DNA of 64,000 bases, taken from NCBI RefSeq assembly GCF_026339875.1, contig NZ_JAPEPZ010000001.1, positions 2,914,001 to 2,978,000 of the forward strand, read 5' to 3'. Source of the DNA: Streptomyces sp. NBC_01571. GTDB lineage: Bacteria > Actinomycetota > Actinomycetes > Streptomycetales > Streptomycetaceae. Positions 7,407-15,216 of this stretch are shown in pieces. Every line of letters begins with the position of its first letter. Position 1 is the stretch's first letter. The translations under genes were made by a program, and so were the position numbers. Under the pieces are notes generated by a model that saw only the letters and a program-made list of their open reading frames with translations, did no database searches and had not been told where the DNA came from.

Positions 7407-9221
7407 GTGCACCCACGTATCGAGGACTACGCGCTCATCGGGGACGAACAGACGGCCGCACTGGTGGGCCGGGACGGGTCGATCGACTGGCTATGCGTGC
7501 CACGGTTCGACTCGGCCGCCTGCTTCGCCGCGATGCTCGGCGACGAGAACAACGGCCACTGGCGGATCGCACCCAAGGGAGAGGGCCCCTGTACCCGGCG
7601 CGAGTACCGGCCGGACTCCCTGGTGCTCGACTCGGAATGGGAGACGGACGACGGCGCGGTCCGGGTGACCGACTTCATGCCGCAGCGCGACAAGGCCCCC
7701 GACCTCATCCGTATCGTGGAAGGCCTCAGCGGCCGCGTCACGGTGCAGAGCACCCTGCGGCTGCGCTTCGACTACGGCTCCGTCGTGCCGTGGATGCGCA
7801 AGTCGGACGGTCACCGGGTGGCGGTCGCGGGCCCGGACTCGGTGTGGCTGCGCAGCGAGCCCGAGGTACGCACCTGGGGCAAGGACTTCCGTACGCTCTC
7901 GGAGTTCACCGTGGAGGCGGGCGAGAAAGTCGGCTTCGTACTGACCTGGCACCCCTCGCACTGGCCGCGCCCCCCGCTGATCGACCCGTTCGAGGCGCTG
8001 CGGTCCAGCGTCTCCGACTGGCAGGAGTGGGCGGCGCGCTGCCGTTACCAGGGCCCCTACCGGGACATCGTGGTCCGCTCCCTGATCACCCTCAAGGCCC
8101 TCACCTACGCGCCGACGGGCGGCATCGTGGCGGCCCCCACCACCTCGCTCCCGGAGGAGCTGGGCGGCGTCCGCAACTGGGACTACCGCTACTGCTGGCT
8201 GCGCGACTCCACGCTCACCCTCGGCGCGCTCCTGGCGGCCGGGTACCACGAGGAGGCCGAGGCCTGGCGCGACTGGCTGCTGCGCGCGGTCGCGGGCGAC
8301 CCGGCCGACCTGCAGATCATGTACGGGCTCTCCGGCGAGCGCCGGCTGCCCGAGTTCGAGCTGCCGTGGCTGCGCGGCTTCGCCGGTTCGTACCCGGTCC
8401 GGATCGGCAACGAAGCGGTGAAGCAGCTGCAGCTGGACGTGTACGGCGAGGTCATCGACTCGCTCGAACTGGCCCGGCGTTCCGGCCTGCCGTCCAAACC
8501 GCACGTGTGGCGGCTGCAGTGCGCGCTGATGGACTTCCTGCGGACCGCCTGGCGGCAGCCCGACGAGGGGATCTGGGAAGTGCGCGGTCCCCGTCGGCAC
8601 TTCGTGTACTCGAAGGTGATGGCCTGGGTGGCCGCCGACCGCGCCGTGCGCTCCCTGGAGGCGGACCCGGGGCTCACCGGCGACCTGGACGGCTGGCGCG
8701 AGATGCGCGACGAGGTGCACAAGGAGGTGTGCGAGCGCGGGTTCGACGCGGAGCGGAACACCTTCACGCAGTCCTACGGTTCACGTGAGCTGGACGCGTC
8801 GCTGCTGCTCATCCCGCGCACCGGTTTCCTGCCGCCGGACGATCCTAGGGTCATCGGCACCATCGACGCGGTCCGCGCGGAACTCGAACGCGACGGCTTC
8901 CTGCTGCGCCGCTACAGCGAGGAGGGCACGGACGTCGACGGCCTGCCCGGCGGCGAGGGCGCCTTCCTCGTCTGTTCGTTCTGGCTCGCCGACGCACTGC
9001 AGATGACGGGCCGTACGCAGGAGGCCCACGACCTGTTCGAGCGGCTGATCGGGCTCACCAACGACGTGGGGCTGCTCGCCGAGGAGTACGACCCCGTGGG
9101 GCGCCGCCAGCTCGGCAACTTCCCGCAGGCCTTCAGCCATCTCGGCCTGGTGGGCACCGCGTTCAACCTGTTCGGGGGCGAGAGCGCGGAGACGATGGGA
9201 GGGGCCGAACAGACGGAATGA
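7407..9221 (+). CDS. Glycoside hydrolase family 15 protein (glucoamylase/trehalase-like)
   Basis: 604 residues, the normal length for the two-domain actinobacterial GH15 family. An N-terminal beta-sandwich (about 1-230) begins with IEDYALIGD and the diagnostic DGSIDWLCVPRFDS. An (alpha/alpha)6 barrel follows, with PEELGGVRNWDYRYCWLRD near residue 255 and GEGAFLVCSFWLADAL near the end. In mycobacteria and streptomycetes relatives hydrolyse trehalose; others act on alpha-1,4-glucans. The GTG start immediately precedes the conserved HPRIEDYALIGD; longer frames upstream cover only the repeat-rich spacer. No signal peptide is seen, so it is cytosolic. The following SDR starts 23 bp downstream and may be co-transcribed. 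Confidence 0.9.
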   Translation: MHPRIEDYALIGDEQTAALVGRDGSIDWLCVPRFDSAACFAAMLGDENNGHWRIAPKGEGPCTRREYRPDSLVLDSEWETDDGAVRVTDFMPQRDKAPDLIRIVEGLSGRVTVQSTLRLRFDYGSVVPWMRKSDGHRVAVAGPDSVWLRSEPEVRTWGKDFRTLSEFTVEAGEKVGFVLTWHPSHWPRPPLIDPFEALRSSVSDWQEWAARCRYQGPYRDIVVRSLITLKALTYAPTGGIVAAPTTSLPEELGGVRNWDYRYCWLRDSTLTLGALLAAGYHEEAEAWRDWLLRAVAGDPADLQIMYGLSGERRLPEFELPWLRGFAGSYPVRIGNEAVKQLQLDVYGEVIDSLELARRSGLPSKPHVWRLQCALMDFLRTAWRQPDEGIWEVRGPRRHFVYSKVMAWVAADRAVRSLEADPGLTGDLDGWREMRDEVHKEVCERGFDAERNTFTQSYGSRELDASLLLIPRTGFLPPDDPRVIGTIDAVRAELERDGFLLRRYSEEGTDVDGLPGGEGAFLVCSFWLADALQMTGRTQEAHDLFERLIGLTNDVGLLAEEYDPVGRRQLGNFPQAFSHLGLVGTAFNLFGGESAETMGGAEQTE

Positions 9222-9244
9222 CGGGATGGGGGAGGATGGATGCC

Positions 9245-10000
9245 ATGGATCTTGGACTGAAGGACCGTGTGTACGTCGTCACGGGAGCCACCCGTGGTCT
9301 GGGCAACGCCGCCGCGCGCGAGCTCACCGCCGACGGCGCGAAGGTGATCGTCTCGGGACGCGACGAGAGGAGCGCCGCCGACGCCGCGTCCGCGCTCGGC
9401 CCGAACGCGGTCGGGGTGGCCGCGGACAACGCCGACCCGCGGACCCCGGCCCGGCTGATCGCGGCCGCACGCGAGCACTTCGGCGGATTCGACGGCATCC
9501 TCATCAGCGTCGGCGGGCCGCCGCCCGGGTTCGTCGCGGACACCACGGACGAGCAGTGGACGTCGGCGTACGAGTCGGTCTTCCTGGGCGCGGTCCGGCT
9601 GGCCCGCGCGGCCGTCGCGGAGCTGGGTGACGGCGGTGTCGTCGGCTTCGTCCTGTCGGGTTCGGTGCACGAGCCGATCCCGGGCCTGACCATCTCCAAC
9701 GGTCTGCGTCCGGGGCTCGCCGGCTTCGCCAAGTCCCTCGCGGACGAGCTGGGTCCGCGGGGCATCCGCGTGGTCGGTCTGCTCCCGGCCCGCATCGACA
9801 CGGACCGCGTCCGCGAGCTCGACGGTCTCTCCGCCGACCCGGAGGCCACCCGGGCGGCCAACGAGGCCCGCATCCCGCTGCGCCGGTACGGCGCCCCGGA
9901 GGAGTTCGGCCGCACGGCGGCCTTCCTGCTCTCCCCCGCGGCGTCCTACCTGACGGGCATCATGCTGCCGGTGGACGGCGGCATGCGGCACGGGTTCTAA
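9245..10000 (+). CDS. SDR family oxidoreductase
   Basis: 251-residue Rossmann-fold oxidoreductase. TGATRGLG near residues 13-20 is the cofactor loop, and C-terminal YLTGIMLPVDGG is the classical SDR substrate-lid signature. The usual YxxxK is replaced: where Tyr-x3-Lys is expected the sequence reads GLTISNGLRPGLAGFAKSL, so the catalytic Tyr is not obvious. The NNAG motif is also replaced by SVGG. This places it with the divergent SDRs annotated as FabG-like but lacking the canonical tetrad. The ATG at 9245 has a strong gggaggat ribosome site; an in-frame ATG nine bases upstream is possible. A MITE-like element begins at the base after the TAA stop. Confidence 0.85.
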   Translation: MDLGLKDRVYVVTGATRGLGNAAARELTADGAKVIVSGRDERSAADAASALGPNAVGVAADNADPRTPARLIAAAREHFGGFDGILISVGGPPPGFVADTTDEQWTSAYESVFLGAVRLARAAVAELGDGGVVGFVLSGSVHEPIPGLTISNGLRPGLAGFAKSLADELGPRGIRVVGLLPARIDTDRVRELDGLSADPEATRAANEARIPLRRYGAPEEFGRTAAFLLSPAASYLTGIMLPVDGGMRHGF

Positions 10001-10163
10001 AGGGCTGTCCCGTAATCCCCGGTGGATCAGCGCGCGGCGTCGGATGCGGTGCATCGCAAGCCGGAGGGTCGTCCTCATACCGGGGTGTGTTCGGGCGATC
10101 CGACAACGCGGCGAGGTGCCGTGGCTGTCGTCGTGCGCCCGCCGGGGATCACGGGACAGCCCT
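10001..10163. mobile_element. MITE-like element with 22-bp terminal inverted repeats
   Basis: The element starts directly after the TAA of the SDR gene. The left end begins agggctgtcccgtaatcccc (10001-10020) and continues gg. The right end (10142-10163) is its inverted complement with one mismatch, finishing acgggacagccct. The 163-bp interior has no plausible gene. I recognise the agggctgtcccg end as recurring in Streptomyces intergenic DNA, consistent with a non-autonomous element moved by a DDE transposase; the parent IS is unknown and no target duplication is clear. A 25-bp copy of one end lies at 19829-19853. Confidence 0.65.
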
Positions 10164-10301
10164 CAGCGGCAGCGGCACCGGTTCCGGCGGTACGGACGCC
10201 GGCGGCGCTTCTGGCGGTACGGGTGCCGGCGGTACCGGTTCTGACGGCACGGGGTGCCGACTGAACGGGTATCTGCGGCGGCCGGTTCTCGCGGTACAGG
10301 C

Positions 10302-10380
10302 GCCGGCGGCCGGCTCCCGCGGACCAGGTACCGACGCGGCCGGCCCTCGCGGACCAGGTACCGACGCGGCCGGCTATCGC
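10302..10380. repeat. 30-bp tandem repeats in a gene-free, low-complexity stretch
   Basis: Units at 10321-10350 and 10351-10380 share the core gcggaccaggtaccgacgcg and are nearly identical, with a partial unit before them. The rest of 10164-10537 is GC-rich, full of ggcggtacc-type words, and carries no open frame with normal amino-acid composition on either strand. I see no gene here. It lies between the MITE-like element and the 3' end of the Asp23/AmaP operon. Confidence 0.6.
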
Positions 10381-10537
10381 GGACCGGGTTCCATCCGTAC
10401 CGGTGTCGGCGGCTTCCGTCGGTCCGGTGGCGGCCGCCGGGATCATCCCCATCGGCTTCGGCGGTCGGTGGGGGCTCGGCCTGACACTGTCTTCGGCGGC
10501 AGGCGGCCGGGGAAGCCCCGGCCGCCTGCCGTCCGGC

Positions 10538-11125
10538 TCAACTCACGCGTTCCGCACGGTGCTTGACCGAGCGCAGGCGCACCTCCGCGGGGAACGCGGC
10601 GAGGCCCGCCGAGTCACGGGCGTGCGCGAGCGCCTCCGTCGTGAGCAGGTGCAGCGTGTGTCCGGGGTCCACATGGGGTTCCATCAGGAGCTGCACCCGT
10701 GCGCCCGGAGCGCCCCGCCGCCCGGTCAACTGCACCTGGGCGTGCGTGACACCGTCCAGACGCCCGGCGTCCTCGGCGAGAACGCCCTCCAGGGCCCGGC
10801 CGCGCAGCAGCGCGCCCTCACCGTCGCCGACGTCGACCAGCACCTCCGCCAGGCGGCGCCGGCGCAGCACCGCCGCCAGCCACCACAGGGCGAGCAGGAC
10901 GAGCACCGCGAGCCCGGCGATGACGGCCGGCCACCACCAGCCCTGGTCCCGCCAGCGGGTCCGTCCGGCGTCGCTCAGCAGCACGTCGTGCCGCCCGTCG
11001 TATATCCACCAGGAGGGCGGACGCACCCCCAGTCCGATGGCGAGCACGGAGCCGCCGAGGACGACCAGGGCGAGCCCGACGACTCCCAGCACCACCCGGT
11101 TGACGATCCTGAGCATCGTACTCAC
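10538..11125 (-). CDS. amaP: AmaP-like alkaline-shock membrane anchor protein
   Basis: 195-residue membrane protein. Two hydrophobic helices (about 9-31 and 65-85) flank a short extracytoplasmic loop (GVRPPSWWIYDGRHD), followed by a cytosolic C-terminal domain of about 100 residues. Layout and position at the end of an Asp23 operon match AmaP, which in staphylococci tethers the abundant Asp23 protein to the membrane. The GTG start overlaps the stop of the preceding gene by 4 bp; an ATG three codons later is an alternative. The family role is cell-envelope stress tolerance; the function in actinomycetes is inferred from the family. Confidence 0.8.
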   Translation of the reverse strand: MSTMLRIVNRVVLGVVGLALVVLGGSVLAIGLGVRPPSWWIYDGRHDVLLSDAGRTRWRDQGWWWPAVIAGLAVLVLLALWWLAAVLRRRRLAEVLVDVGDGEGALLRGRALEGVLAEDAGRLDGVTHAQVQLTGRRGAPGARVQLLMEPHVDPGHTLHLLTTEALAHARDSAGLAAFPAEVRLRSVKHRAERVS

Positions 11126-11799
11126 CCCTTCCGTCCGGGACGCCTCACGTGCACCGAGAGCGAGGGGGGCCGGGAGAGCCCCAGACCCCTGATGCCGTCG
11201 GCGAGTGTGGCGTCCAGGTCGGCACGTACCTCGTCGAGTTCACGGAAGTGCGAGACCGCGTGGACGTCCACCGTGCGCCTCCCCGTACGGACCCTGGCCG
11301 ACTGCACTCCGGAGACCTCCATGGCCCGGTCGCGCAGTGCCGTGGCGGCGGCGTCCCGGTGCAGCCCGGCCCGTACGTCGTGGTGGGTGCGCCGCATCGG
11401 CAGGACGCCGCGCAGTCCCGGGGTCACCGCGAGGACGATCAGCCAGAGCCCGACGGCCGCGGCGATCCCGGCGCCGACGAGAACCCAGGTGTCGTCGAGG
11501 GGGCGTTCCGCCAGTTGCCGGGCGAGAGACCTGCGCCAGTGCAGCGCGGGCCGGTGGGCGCGGACGGCCGCGACGTCGTACAGGAAGACGCCCGCGCCGA
11601 TCAGGAGGACCAGTGCGACGATCCCCGCGGGGACGCGGCGCGGCGACCAGAACCGTCCCTGGGCGCCGTCCTCCTCGCCGAGGGTGCGCGAGGGGTCGTG
11701 GGCGTCCGCCGACGGGGACCGGTCGAGTGGGTCCTCGGGCGGCTTCTCCATCACGGGCAAGCGTCGGGTCGTGCTGTCGGAGCCCTGAGGCTCGCTCAT
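11122..11799 (-). CDS. DUF6286-like two-helix membrane protein of the Asp23 operon
   Basis: 225 residues. A charged N-terminal cytosolic segment (about 1-60, rich in Pro/Asp/Glu) is followed by two hydrophobic helices (about 65-83 and 108-130) and a C-terminal domain of about 90 residues, containing SGVQSARVRTGRRTVDVHAVSHF, that looks like a small alpha/beta fold related to the AmaP tail. It matches what Streptomyces annotations call DUF6286 (name from memory). It overlaps the upstream Asp23 gene and downstream amaP by 4 bp each, so all are translationally coupled. It probably acts as a second membrane partner of the two Asp23-type proteins. Confidence 0.75.
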   Translation of the reverse strand: MSEPQGSDSTTRRLPVMEKPPEDPLDRSPSADAHDPSRTLGEEDGAQGRFWSPRRVPAGIVALVLLIGAGVFLYDVAAVRAHRPALHWRRSLARQLAERPLDDTWVLVGAGIAAAVGLWLIVLAVTPGLRGVLPMRRTHHDVRAGLHRDAAATALRDRAMEVSGVQSARVRTGRRTVDVHAVSHFRELDEVRADLDATLADGIRGLGLSRPPSLSVHVRRPGRKG

Positions 11800-12182
11800 T
11801 GCGTCCTCCCCTTTGCCACGCCGGGTACCGGTATCAGGTGCAGCCGTTCCACCTGGACGGTCACCTCCGGCACTTCCATCCCCGTCAACGCGCTTACCCG
11901 CTCGACGACATGACAACGCACCGCTTTGCAGCGGGCGCCGATGTCGGTGGGGTAGGCGAGTTCGAGGTGGACGTGGACGCGGGCGCTGTCGTGGCGCACG
12001 AGGACCGTCGCGTGCGGAGGCGCGGCGTCCGGGGGCAGCGGCCCGAGGGCCTCGCGGGCCGCCTGCGCGGCGGTCTTGGCCACGACGCGGTCGGCGATCC
12101 GGGTCGCGCCGCGCTCGGCCGCCGCGACAACCGTCGCAGTCCGCCGGGTGTCGCCGGCCGCCGCGCCGGTCACGGGTGTCAC
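11796..12182 (-). CDS. Asp23/Gls24 family envelope stress protein (second copy)
   Basis: 128-residue cytosolic protein. It has the Asp23/Gls24 layout of an N-terminal ATRIADRVVAKTAAQAA helix and C-terminal strands HVHLELAYPTDI and PEVTVQVERLHLI. It shares its fold with the longer Asp23 gene at 12398-12874 but is more diverged, and it lacks the acidic tail. The GTG start forms a GTGA overlap with the small membrane protein's stop, and the 3' end overlaps the next gene (ATGA). Two Asp23-type subunits in one operon suggest a hetero-polymer or separate anchoring partners; that is inference. Confidence 0.85.
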   Translation of the reverse strand: MTPVTGAAAGDTRRTATVVAAAERGATRIADRVVAKTAAQAAREALGPLPPDAAPPHATVLVRHDSARVHVHLELAYPTDIGARCKAVRCHVVERVSALTGMEVPEVTVQVERLHLIPVPGVAKGRTQ

Positions 12183-12364
12183 CGCCGCCGGTCGTCACGC
12201 GGACGGAAGAGGGCGCCCAGGTCCAGATCCCCTTCGAGGAACCGTCCGACGACGAAGCCGACGGCTCCCAGGGCGGCCACGAGCAGGAAGGCCCCGAATC
12301 CCCCGAAGTATCCGGCGAAGCCCAGCGCCATTCCGGCGATCATGCCGATCACGGCCATGCTCAT
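12179..12364 (-). CDS. Small DUF2273-like membrane protein
   Basis: 61 residues, almost entirely two hydrophobic helices rich in Gly/Ala (MSMAVIGMIAGMALGFAGYF, then FLLVAALGAVGFVVG) with a positively charged Arg-rich tail. DUF2273-type small proteins are constant members of Asp23/AmaP operons in Gram-positive bacteria. A GGAG Shine-Dalgarno lies 7 nt before the ATG. It sits between the two Asp23 genes and overlaps the following one by 4 bp. Confidence 0.8.
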   Translation of the reverse strand: MSMAVIGMIAGMALGFAGYFGGFGAFLLVAALGAVGFVVGRFLEGDLDLGALFRPRDDRRR

Positions 12365-12397
12365 GTGCGCTCCTCAGCAGTTCGGTGGCCGGCCCGG

Positions 12398-12874
12398 TCA
12401 CTGGAGGCGTGACTCCGGCTCCTCGTCCTCTTCATCGGGAAGCTTCACGTCACTCACGGCGATGTTGACCTCGACGACCTCGAGACCCGTCATGCGCTCC
12501 ACGGCCGTGATGACGTTCTCCCGGACCGCGCGGGCCACGTCCGCGATCGACACCCCGTACTCGACGACGATCTCCAGGTCGAGCGCGGTCTGCACCTCTC
12601 CGACCTCGGCCTTGACGCCCCTGGCGACGGACTTCGAGCCGCCCGGCACCCGGTCGCGCACCGCCCCGAAGGTACGGCTCAGCCCGCTGCCCATCGCGTG
12701 CACGCCGAGCACGTCCCTGGCCGCGAGTCCGGCGATCTTCTCCACGACGCCGTCGGCGATCGTGGTCCGCCCCCGGGTGGCGGGATCACCGCCGCCGCGC
12801 CGGGTGGGTTTACGGGTCTGGGGCGTCTCGCCCTCGGGGTTCTCCGTCCGGTTCCGCTCCGTCATGTCGGTCAT
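12398..12874 (-). CDS. Asp23/Gls24 family envelope stress response protein
   Basis: 158 residues; first gene of the minus-strand envelope operon. After a disordered N-terminal 35 residues, the domain begins RGRTTIADGVVEKIAGLAARDVLGVHAMG, diagnostic of Asp23/Gls24. It continues with the two conserved strands (ALDLEIVVEYGVSI and LEVVEVNIAVSDVKLP) and ends in an acidic tail (DEEDEEPE). Asp23 is one of the most abundant stationary-phase proteins of Staphylococcus and coats the inner membrane through AmaP. The ATG used is the first in-frame ATG of the Asp23 part; the long open frame upstream is antisense to the neighbouring gene. TAGTGT in the 87-bp divergent spacer could be its -10. Confidence 0.88.
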   Translation of the reverse strand: MTDMTERNRTENPEGETPQTRKPTRRGGGDPATRGRTTIADGVVEKIAGLAARDVLGVHAMGSGLSRTFGAVRDRVPGGSKSVARGVKAEVGEVQTALDLEIVVEYGVSIADVARAVRENVITAVERMTGLEVVEVNIAVSDVKLPDEEDEEPESRLQ

Positions 12875-12961
12875 CGCCGCACGTCCCTTTCGGTCGTCCT
12901 CCTCCGCCCACACTAAGTGCGCCCCCGCGATTGCGCGCCGGGGATACGGCAGGCTGGTGGA

Positions 12962-13981
12962 ATGACGGCGGACCGATGGACGCGGGCGGTAAGACAGCGG
13001 CTCGGGCTGGGGCGACTCCTCCCTCTCGGCCACCGCCGCGACGGAGCGTGGATCACCGAGGAGGCGGCCGGCACGGTGCTGCGGCGTGCGGCGGCCGGTG
13101 TCCCCGGTGTCCGCCTCGGCGCGCTGCGGGTCTCCCTCACGGATCCGGAGCAGACGTACGAGCCCGCCGTGCCGCCTCCGCCCGGCGCGCTGCCGCCCGG
13201 TCCGCTCCGGGTCACCGGGGAGTTCACCGCCTCGGCGGACCCTTCGGCACCCGGCGGCGAACCTCTCCCGACGGCGGCGGCCCGGCTGCGTTCGGCCCTG
13301 GCCACGGCGGCGACGGAACGTCTGGGGCTCATGGTGACGGAGGTGGACCTGCGGGTGACGGGACTGGTGGACACCGACGCGCCGCCCACCACCGTGGACC
13401 TCGGCGCCCCGGGTCCGACCGGCGGCCCGGCTTCGGTCGCCGGCCCGGCTTCGGTCGACGGCCCGGGTCCGCTCGAAGAGCCGAGCCCGCTCGGGGAGCC
13501 GGGTCCGCTCGGGGAGCCGGGTCCGCTCGGGGAGACGCCTCCGGCCGGTGGGGCGCGTCCGGTCAACAAACCGGCTCCCCTCGATGGGCCAGGTCCGCGC
13601 GACGAGACGGCTCCGGGCGGCGGGCCCGCTGCGGACGGCGGGCAAGGTCCGGACGGCGGGCCAGGTCCGGACGGCGGGCCAGGTCCGGACGGCGGGCCAG
13701 GTCCGGGCGGTGGGTCGGTCGCGGCCGAGGAGGAGCGTGTGGTGGCCGCCGTCCTGTCCGTCCCGGGTGTGGACGGGCTGACCGGCGCGCTGGGCCGTCC
13801 GGTCCACTTCACCGAGGTCCGCGGTACGGAGCCGGCGCTGCCGCGCCGCCATGTGCGGGTCGAACTGGCGGTCTCGGCCGCCGAACGGACGGCCGACGTG
13901 GCTCGGGCGGTCAGAGCCGGCGTCGCCGAGGTCCTGCCGGACGTCCCGTCCGTGGCCGTACTGGTGACCGACGTGCGTTAG
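12962..13981 (+). CDS. Two-lobed Asp23-like protein with Pro/Gly repeat linker (annotated 'nucleopolyhedrovirus P10 family' in Streptomyces)
   Basis: 339 residues, divergent from the Asp23 operon by 87 bp. The N-terminal lobe (about 20-145) ends ERLGLMVTEVDLRVTGLVD and the C-terminal lobe (about 245-339) has VVAAVLSVPGVDGLTG... VAVLVTDVR. Both resemble Asp23 halves in strand/helix pattern (my reading, not a database hit). Between them lies a disordered linker of about 95 residues made of GPLGEP and GPDGGP units encoded by 18-bp DNA repeats. The 'P10' name, as I recall it from Streptomyces annotation, reflects this Pro-rich region rather than real viral homology. No signal peptide or membrane helix. 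Likely a cytosolic partner of the envelope proteins. Confidence 0.65.
   Translation: MTADRWTRAVRQRLGLGRLLPLGHRRDGAWITEEAAGTVLRRAAAGVPGVRLGALRVSLTDPEQTYEPAVPPPPGALPPGPLRVTGEFTASADPSAPGGEPLPTAAARLRSALATAATERLGLMVTEVDLRVTGLVDTDAPPTTVDLGAPGPTGGPASVAGPASVDGPGPLEEPSPLGEPGPLGEPGPLGETPPAGGARPVNKPAPLDGPGPRDETAPGGGPAADGGQGPDGGPGPDGGPGPDGGPGPGGGSVAAEEERVVAAVLSVPGVDGLTGALGRPVHFTEVRGTEPALPRRHVRVELAVSAAERTADVARAVRAGVAEVLPDVPSVAVLVTDVR
13465..13717 (+). repeat. Two blocks of 18-bp coding minisatellite
   Basis: Block one, 13465-13536, has four units of gggtccgctcggggagcc type (GPLGEP). Block two, 13646-13717, has four units of ggtccggacggcgggcca type (GPDGGP). The 18-bp period keeps the frame, so copy number can vary without disrupting the protein. 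Both lie in the linker of the two-lobed Asp23-like gene. Confidence 0.8.
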
Positions 13982-14054
13982 CGGCGCTCGACGTTCGGTT
14001 CAGGGGCGCGAGGGACCGCACGAGCGGCCCCCCGTGACCGCCGCCGGAGGACGG

Positions 14055-14858
14055 TCAGTCCCCCACGCCGGCGAGGTCCCGCAGTCGCCGGGCCTGGGCG
14101 GCGCGCTCGGCGCGGCGCTGCTCCTCGTACGTGCGCTCCCGCGCCCCCCGCAGCAGCGCCTTGGTCTCGATGACGGCGTCGCGCGGCGCAGAGAGCAGGG
14201 CGGCGGCGAGGTCCCGTACCGCGTCGTCGAGCTGTCCCGCCGCGACCGCGAGGTTGGCGAGACCGGTGCGCTCGGCCTCCTCGGCCGCGACGAAGCGGCC
14301 CGTCGCGCAGATCTCGAGCGCGCGGGCATAGCCCACCAGACCGACCAGCGGGTGCGTCCCCGTGAGGTCGGGCACGAGCCCGAGGCTGGTCTCGCGCATG
14401 GCGAACTGCACGTCGTCGGCGACGACGCGCAGGTCACAGGCAAGGGCGAGCTGAAACCCGGCTCCGATGGCGTGCCCCTGCACGGCGGCGATGGACACGA
14501 CGTCGCTGCGCCGCCACCAGGTGAACGCCTCCTGGTACTCGGCGATGGTCGCGTCGAGGTCGGCATCCGTGCCGCGCGCGAGGTCGATGAACGACGGTTC
14601 GCCGTCGAAGCCCTCGGGCGTGAACGCCTGCCGGTCGAGCCCTGCCGAGAACGACTTGCCCTCGGCACGCAGCACGACCACCCGGACGGTGCCCGGCAGT
14701 GACCGTCCGGCCTCCGTCAACGCCCGCCACAGAGCGGGACTCTGGGCGTTGCGCTTGGCCGCGTTGGTCAGCGTCACCGTGGCGATCGCGTCGTCGACGG
14801 TGAGCCGTACGCCGTCCTTGTCGAGTACGGGGTCGAGATCCTTGTCGAGCGAAGCCAT
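14055..14858 (-). CDS. Enoyl-CoA hydratase/isomerase family protein (crotonase)
   Basis: 267-residue crotonase-fold enzyme acting on acyl-CoA thioesters. The oxyanion-hole segments are visible: GKSFSAGLD near residues 67-75 and AIGAGFQLALACD near 127-140. The second catalytic Glu of true hydratases (ALE/GLVPE pattern) is replaced by GLVPDLTG, i.e. Asp, so hydratase activity is not assured; isomerase, thioesterase or other crotonase chemistry is possible. It is a single gene, convergent with the two-lobed Asp23-like gene, and 136 bp separate it from a small HTH gene. It could serve fatty-acid or amino-acid degradation. Confidence 0.88.
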   Translation of the reverse strand: MASLDKDLDPVLDKDGVRLTVDDAIATVTLTNAAKRNAQSPALWRALTEAGRSLPGTVRVVVLRAEGKSFSAGLDRQAFTPEGFDGEPSFIDLARGTDADLDATIAEYQEAFTWWRRSDVVSIAAVQGHAIGAGFQLALACDLRVVADDVQFAMRETSLGLVPDLTGTHPLVGLVGYARALEICATGRFVAAEEAERTGLANLAVAAGQLDDAVRDLAAALLSAPRDAVIETKALLRGARERTYEEQRRAERAAQARRLRDLAGVGD

Positions 14859-14931
14859 GGGCTGCCTCCGATGGGTGCGGTCGGATCAGGCGCGCACCCA
14901 CAGGGGACACGCCTAAGTGACTGCACAGTAA

Positions 14932-14963
14932 CCACCCGGTCGATCACCCGACCGACCGGGTGG
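14932..14963 (-). terminator. Stem-loop terminator after the small HTH gene
   Basis: Perfect 11-bp arms, ccacccggtcg and cgaccgggtgg, surround a 10-base loop, 31 bp beyond the stop codon of the HTH gene on the minus strand. There is no strong U-run, as is usual for Streptomyces terminators. Confidence 0.55.
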
Positions 14964-14994
14964 CCACCACCGAAGCCGATGGGGACGCCCGGCC

Positions 14995-15216
14995 TCAGGC
15001 CGAGGCGGCCTTCTTGCCCCTCGTCGCTCCGCCACGCCCACGGAGCGTGACTCCCGACTCGCTGAGCATCCGGTGCACGAAGCCATACGAGCGGCCGGTC
15101 TCTTCGGCCAGCGCTCGGATGCTCGCACCGGAGTCGTACTTCTTCTTCAGGTCTGCCGCGAGCTTGTCGCGCGCGGCGCCGGTTACCCGGCTGCCCTTCT
15201 TCAGAGTCTCGGCCAC
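14995..15216 (-). CDS. Small helix-turn-helix protein
   Basis: 73 residues. The GTG start is fixed by a strong gaggagg Shine-Dalgarno just upstream; an ATG 15 codons earlier would bypass it. The middle carries a resolvase-like helix-turn-helix: DKLAADLKKKYDSG then SIRALAEETGRSYGFVHRML, followed by GVTLRGRGG. The tail is basic (RGGATRGKKAASA), suited to DNA contact. There is no partner domain, so it may be a stand-alone nucleoid or regulatory protein. Similar short proteins are widespread in Streptomyces as I recall. Its 5' region is long (15217-15612) and shared with the 3' end of the ABC-F gene. Confidence 0.75.
   Translation of the reverse strand: MAETLKKGSRVTGAARDKLAADLKKKYDSGASIRALAEETGRSYGFVHRMLSESGVTLRGRGGATRGKKAASA

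Noticed and set aside
10302..10380. CRISPR-like direct repeats
   Set aside because: Repeats are head-to-tail without unique spacers and there are no cas genes. The same holds for 5903-6060, 13465-13717 and 22831-22890.
10087..10566. Low-complexity open frames in the repeat-rich gap
   Set aside because: Gly/Arg/Thr-rich translations arise from the tandem repeats and the MITE-like element. There is no ribosome site or conserved motif, and the frame also overlaps the amaP 3' end.
12962..13981. Baculovirus P10-like origin
   Set aside because: The resemblance is confined to a Pro/Gly-rich low-complexity linker; the two lobes look like Asp23 halves.
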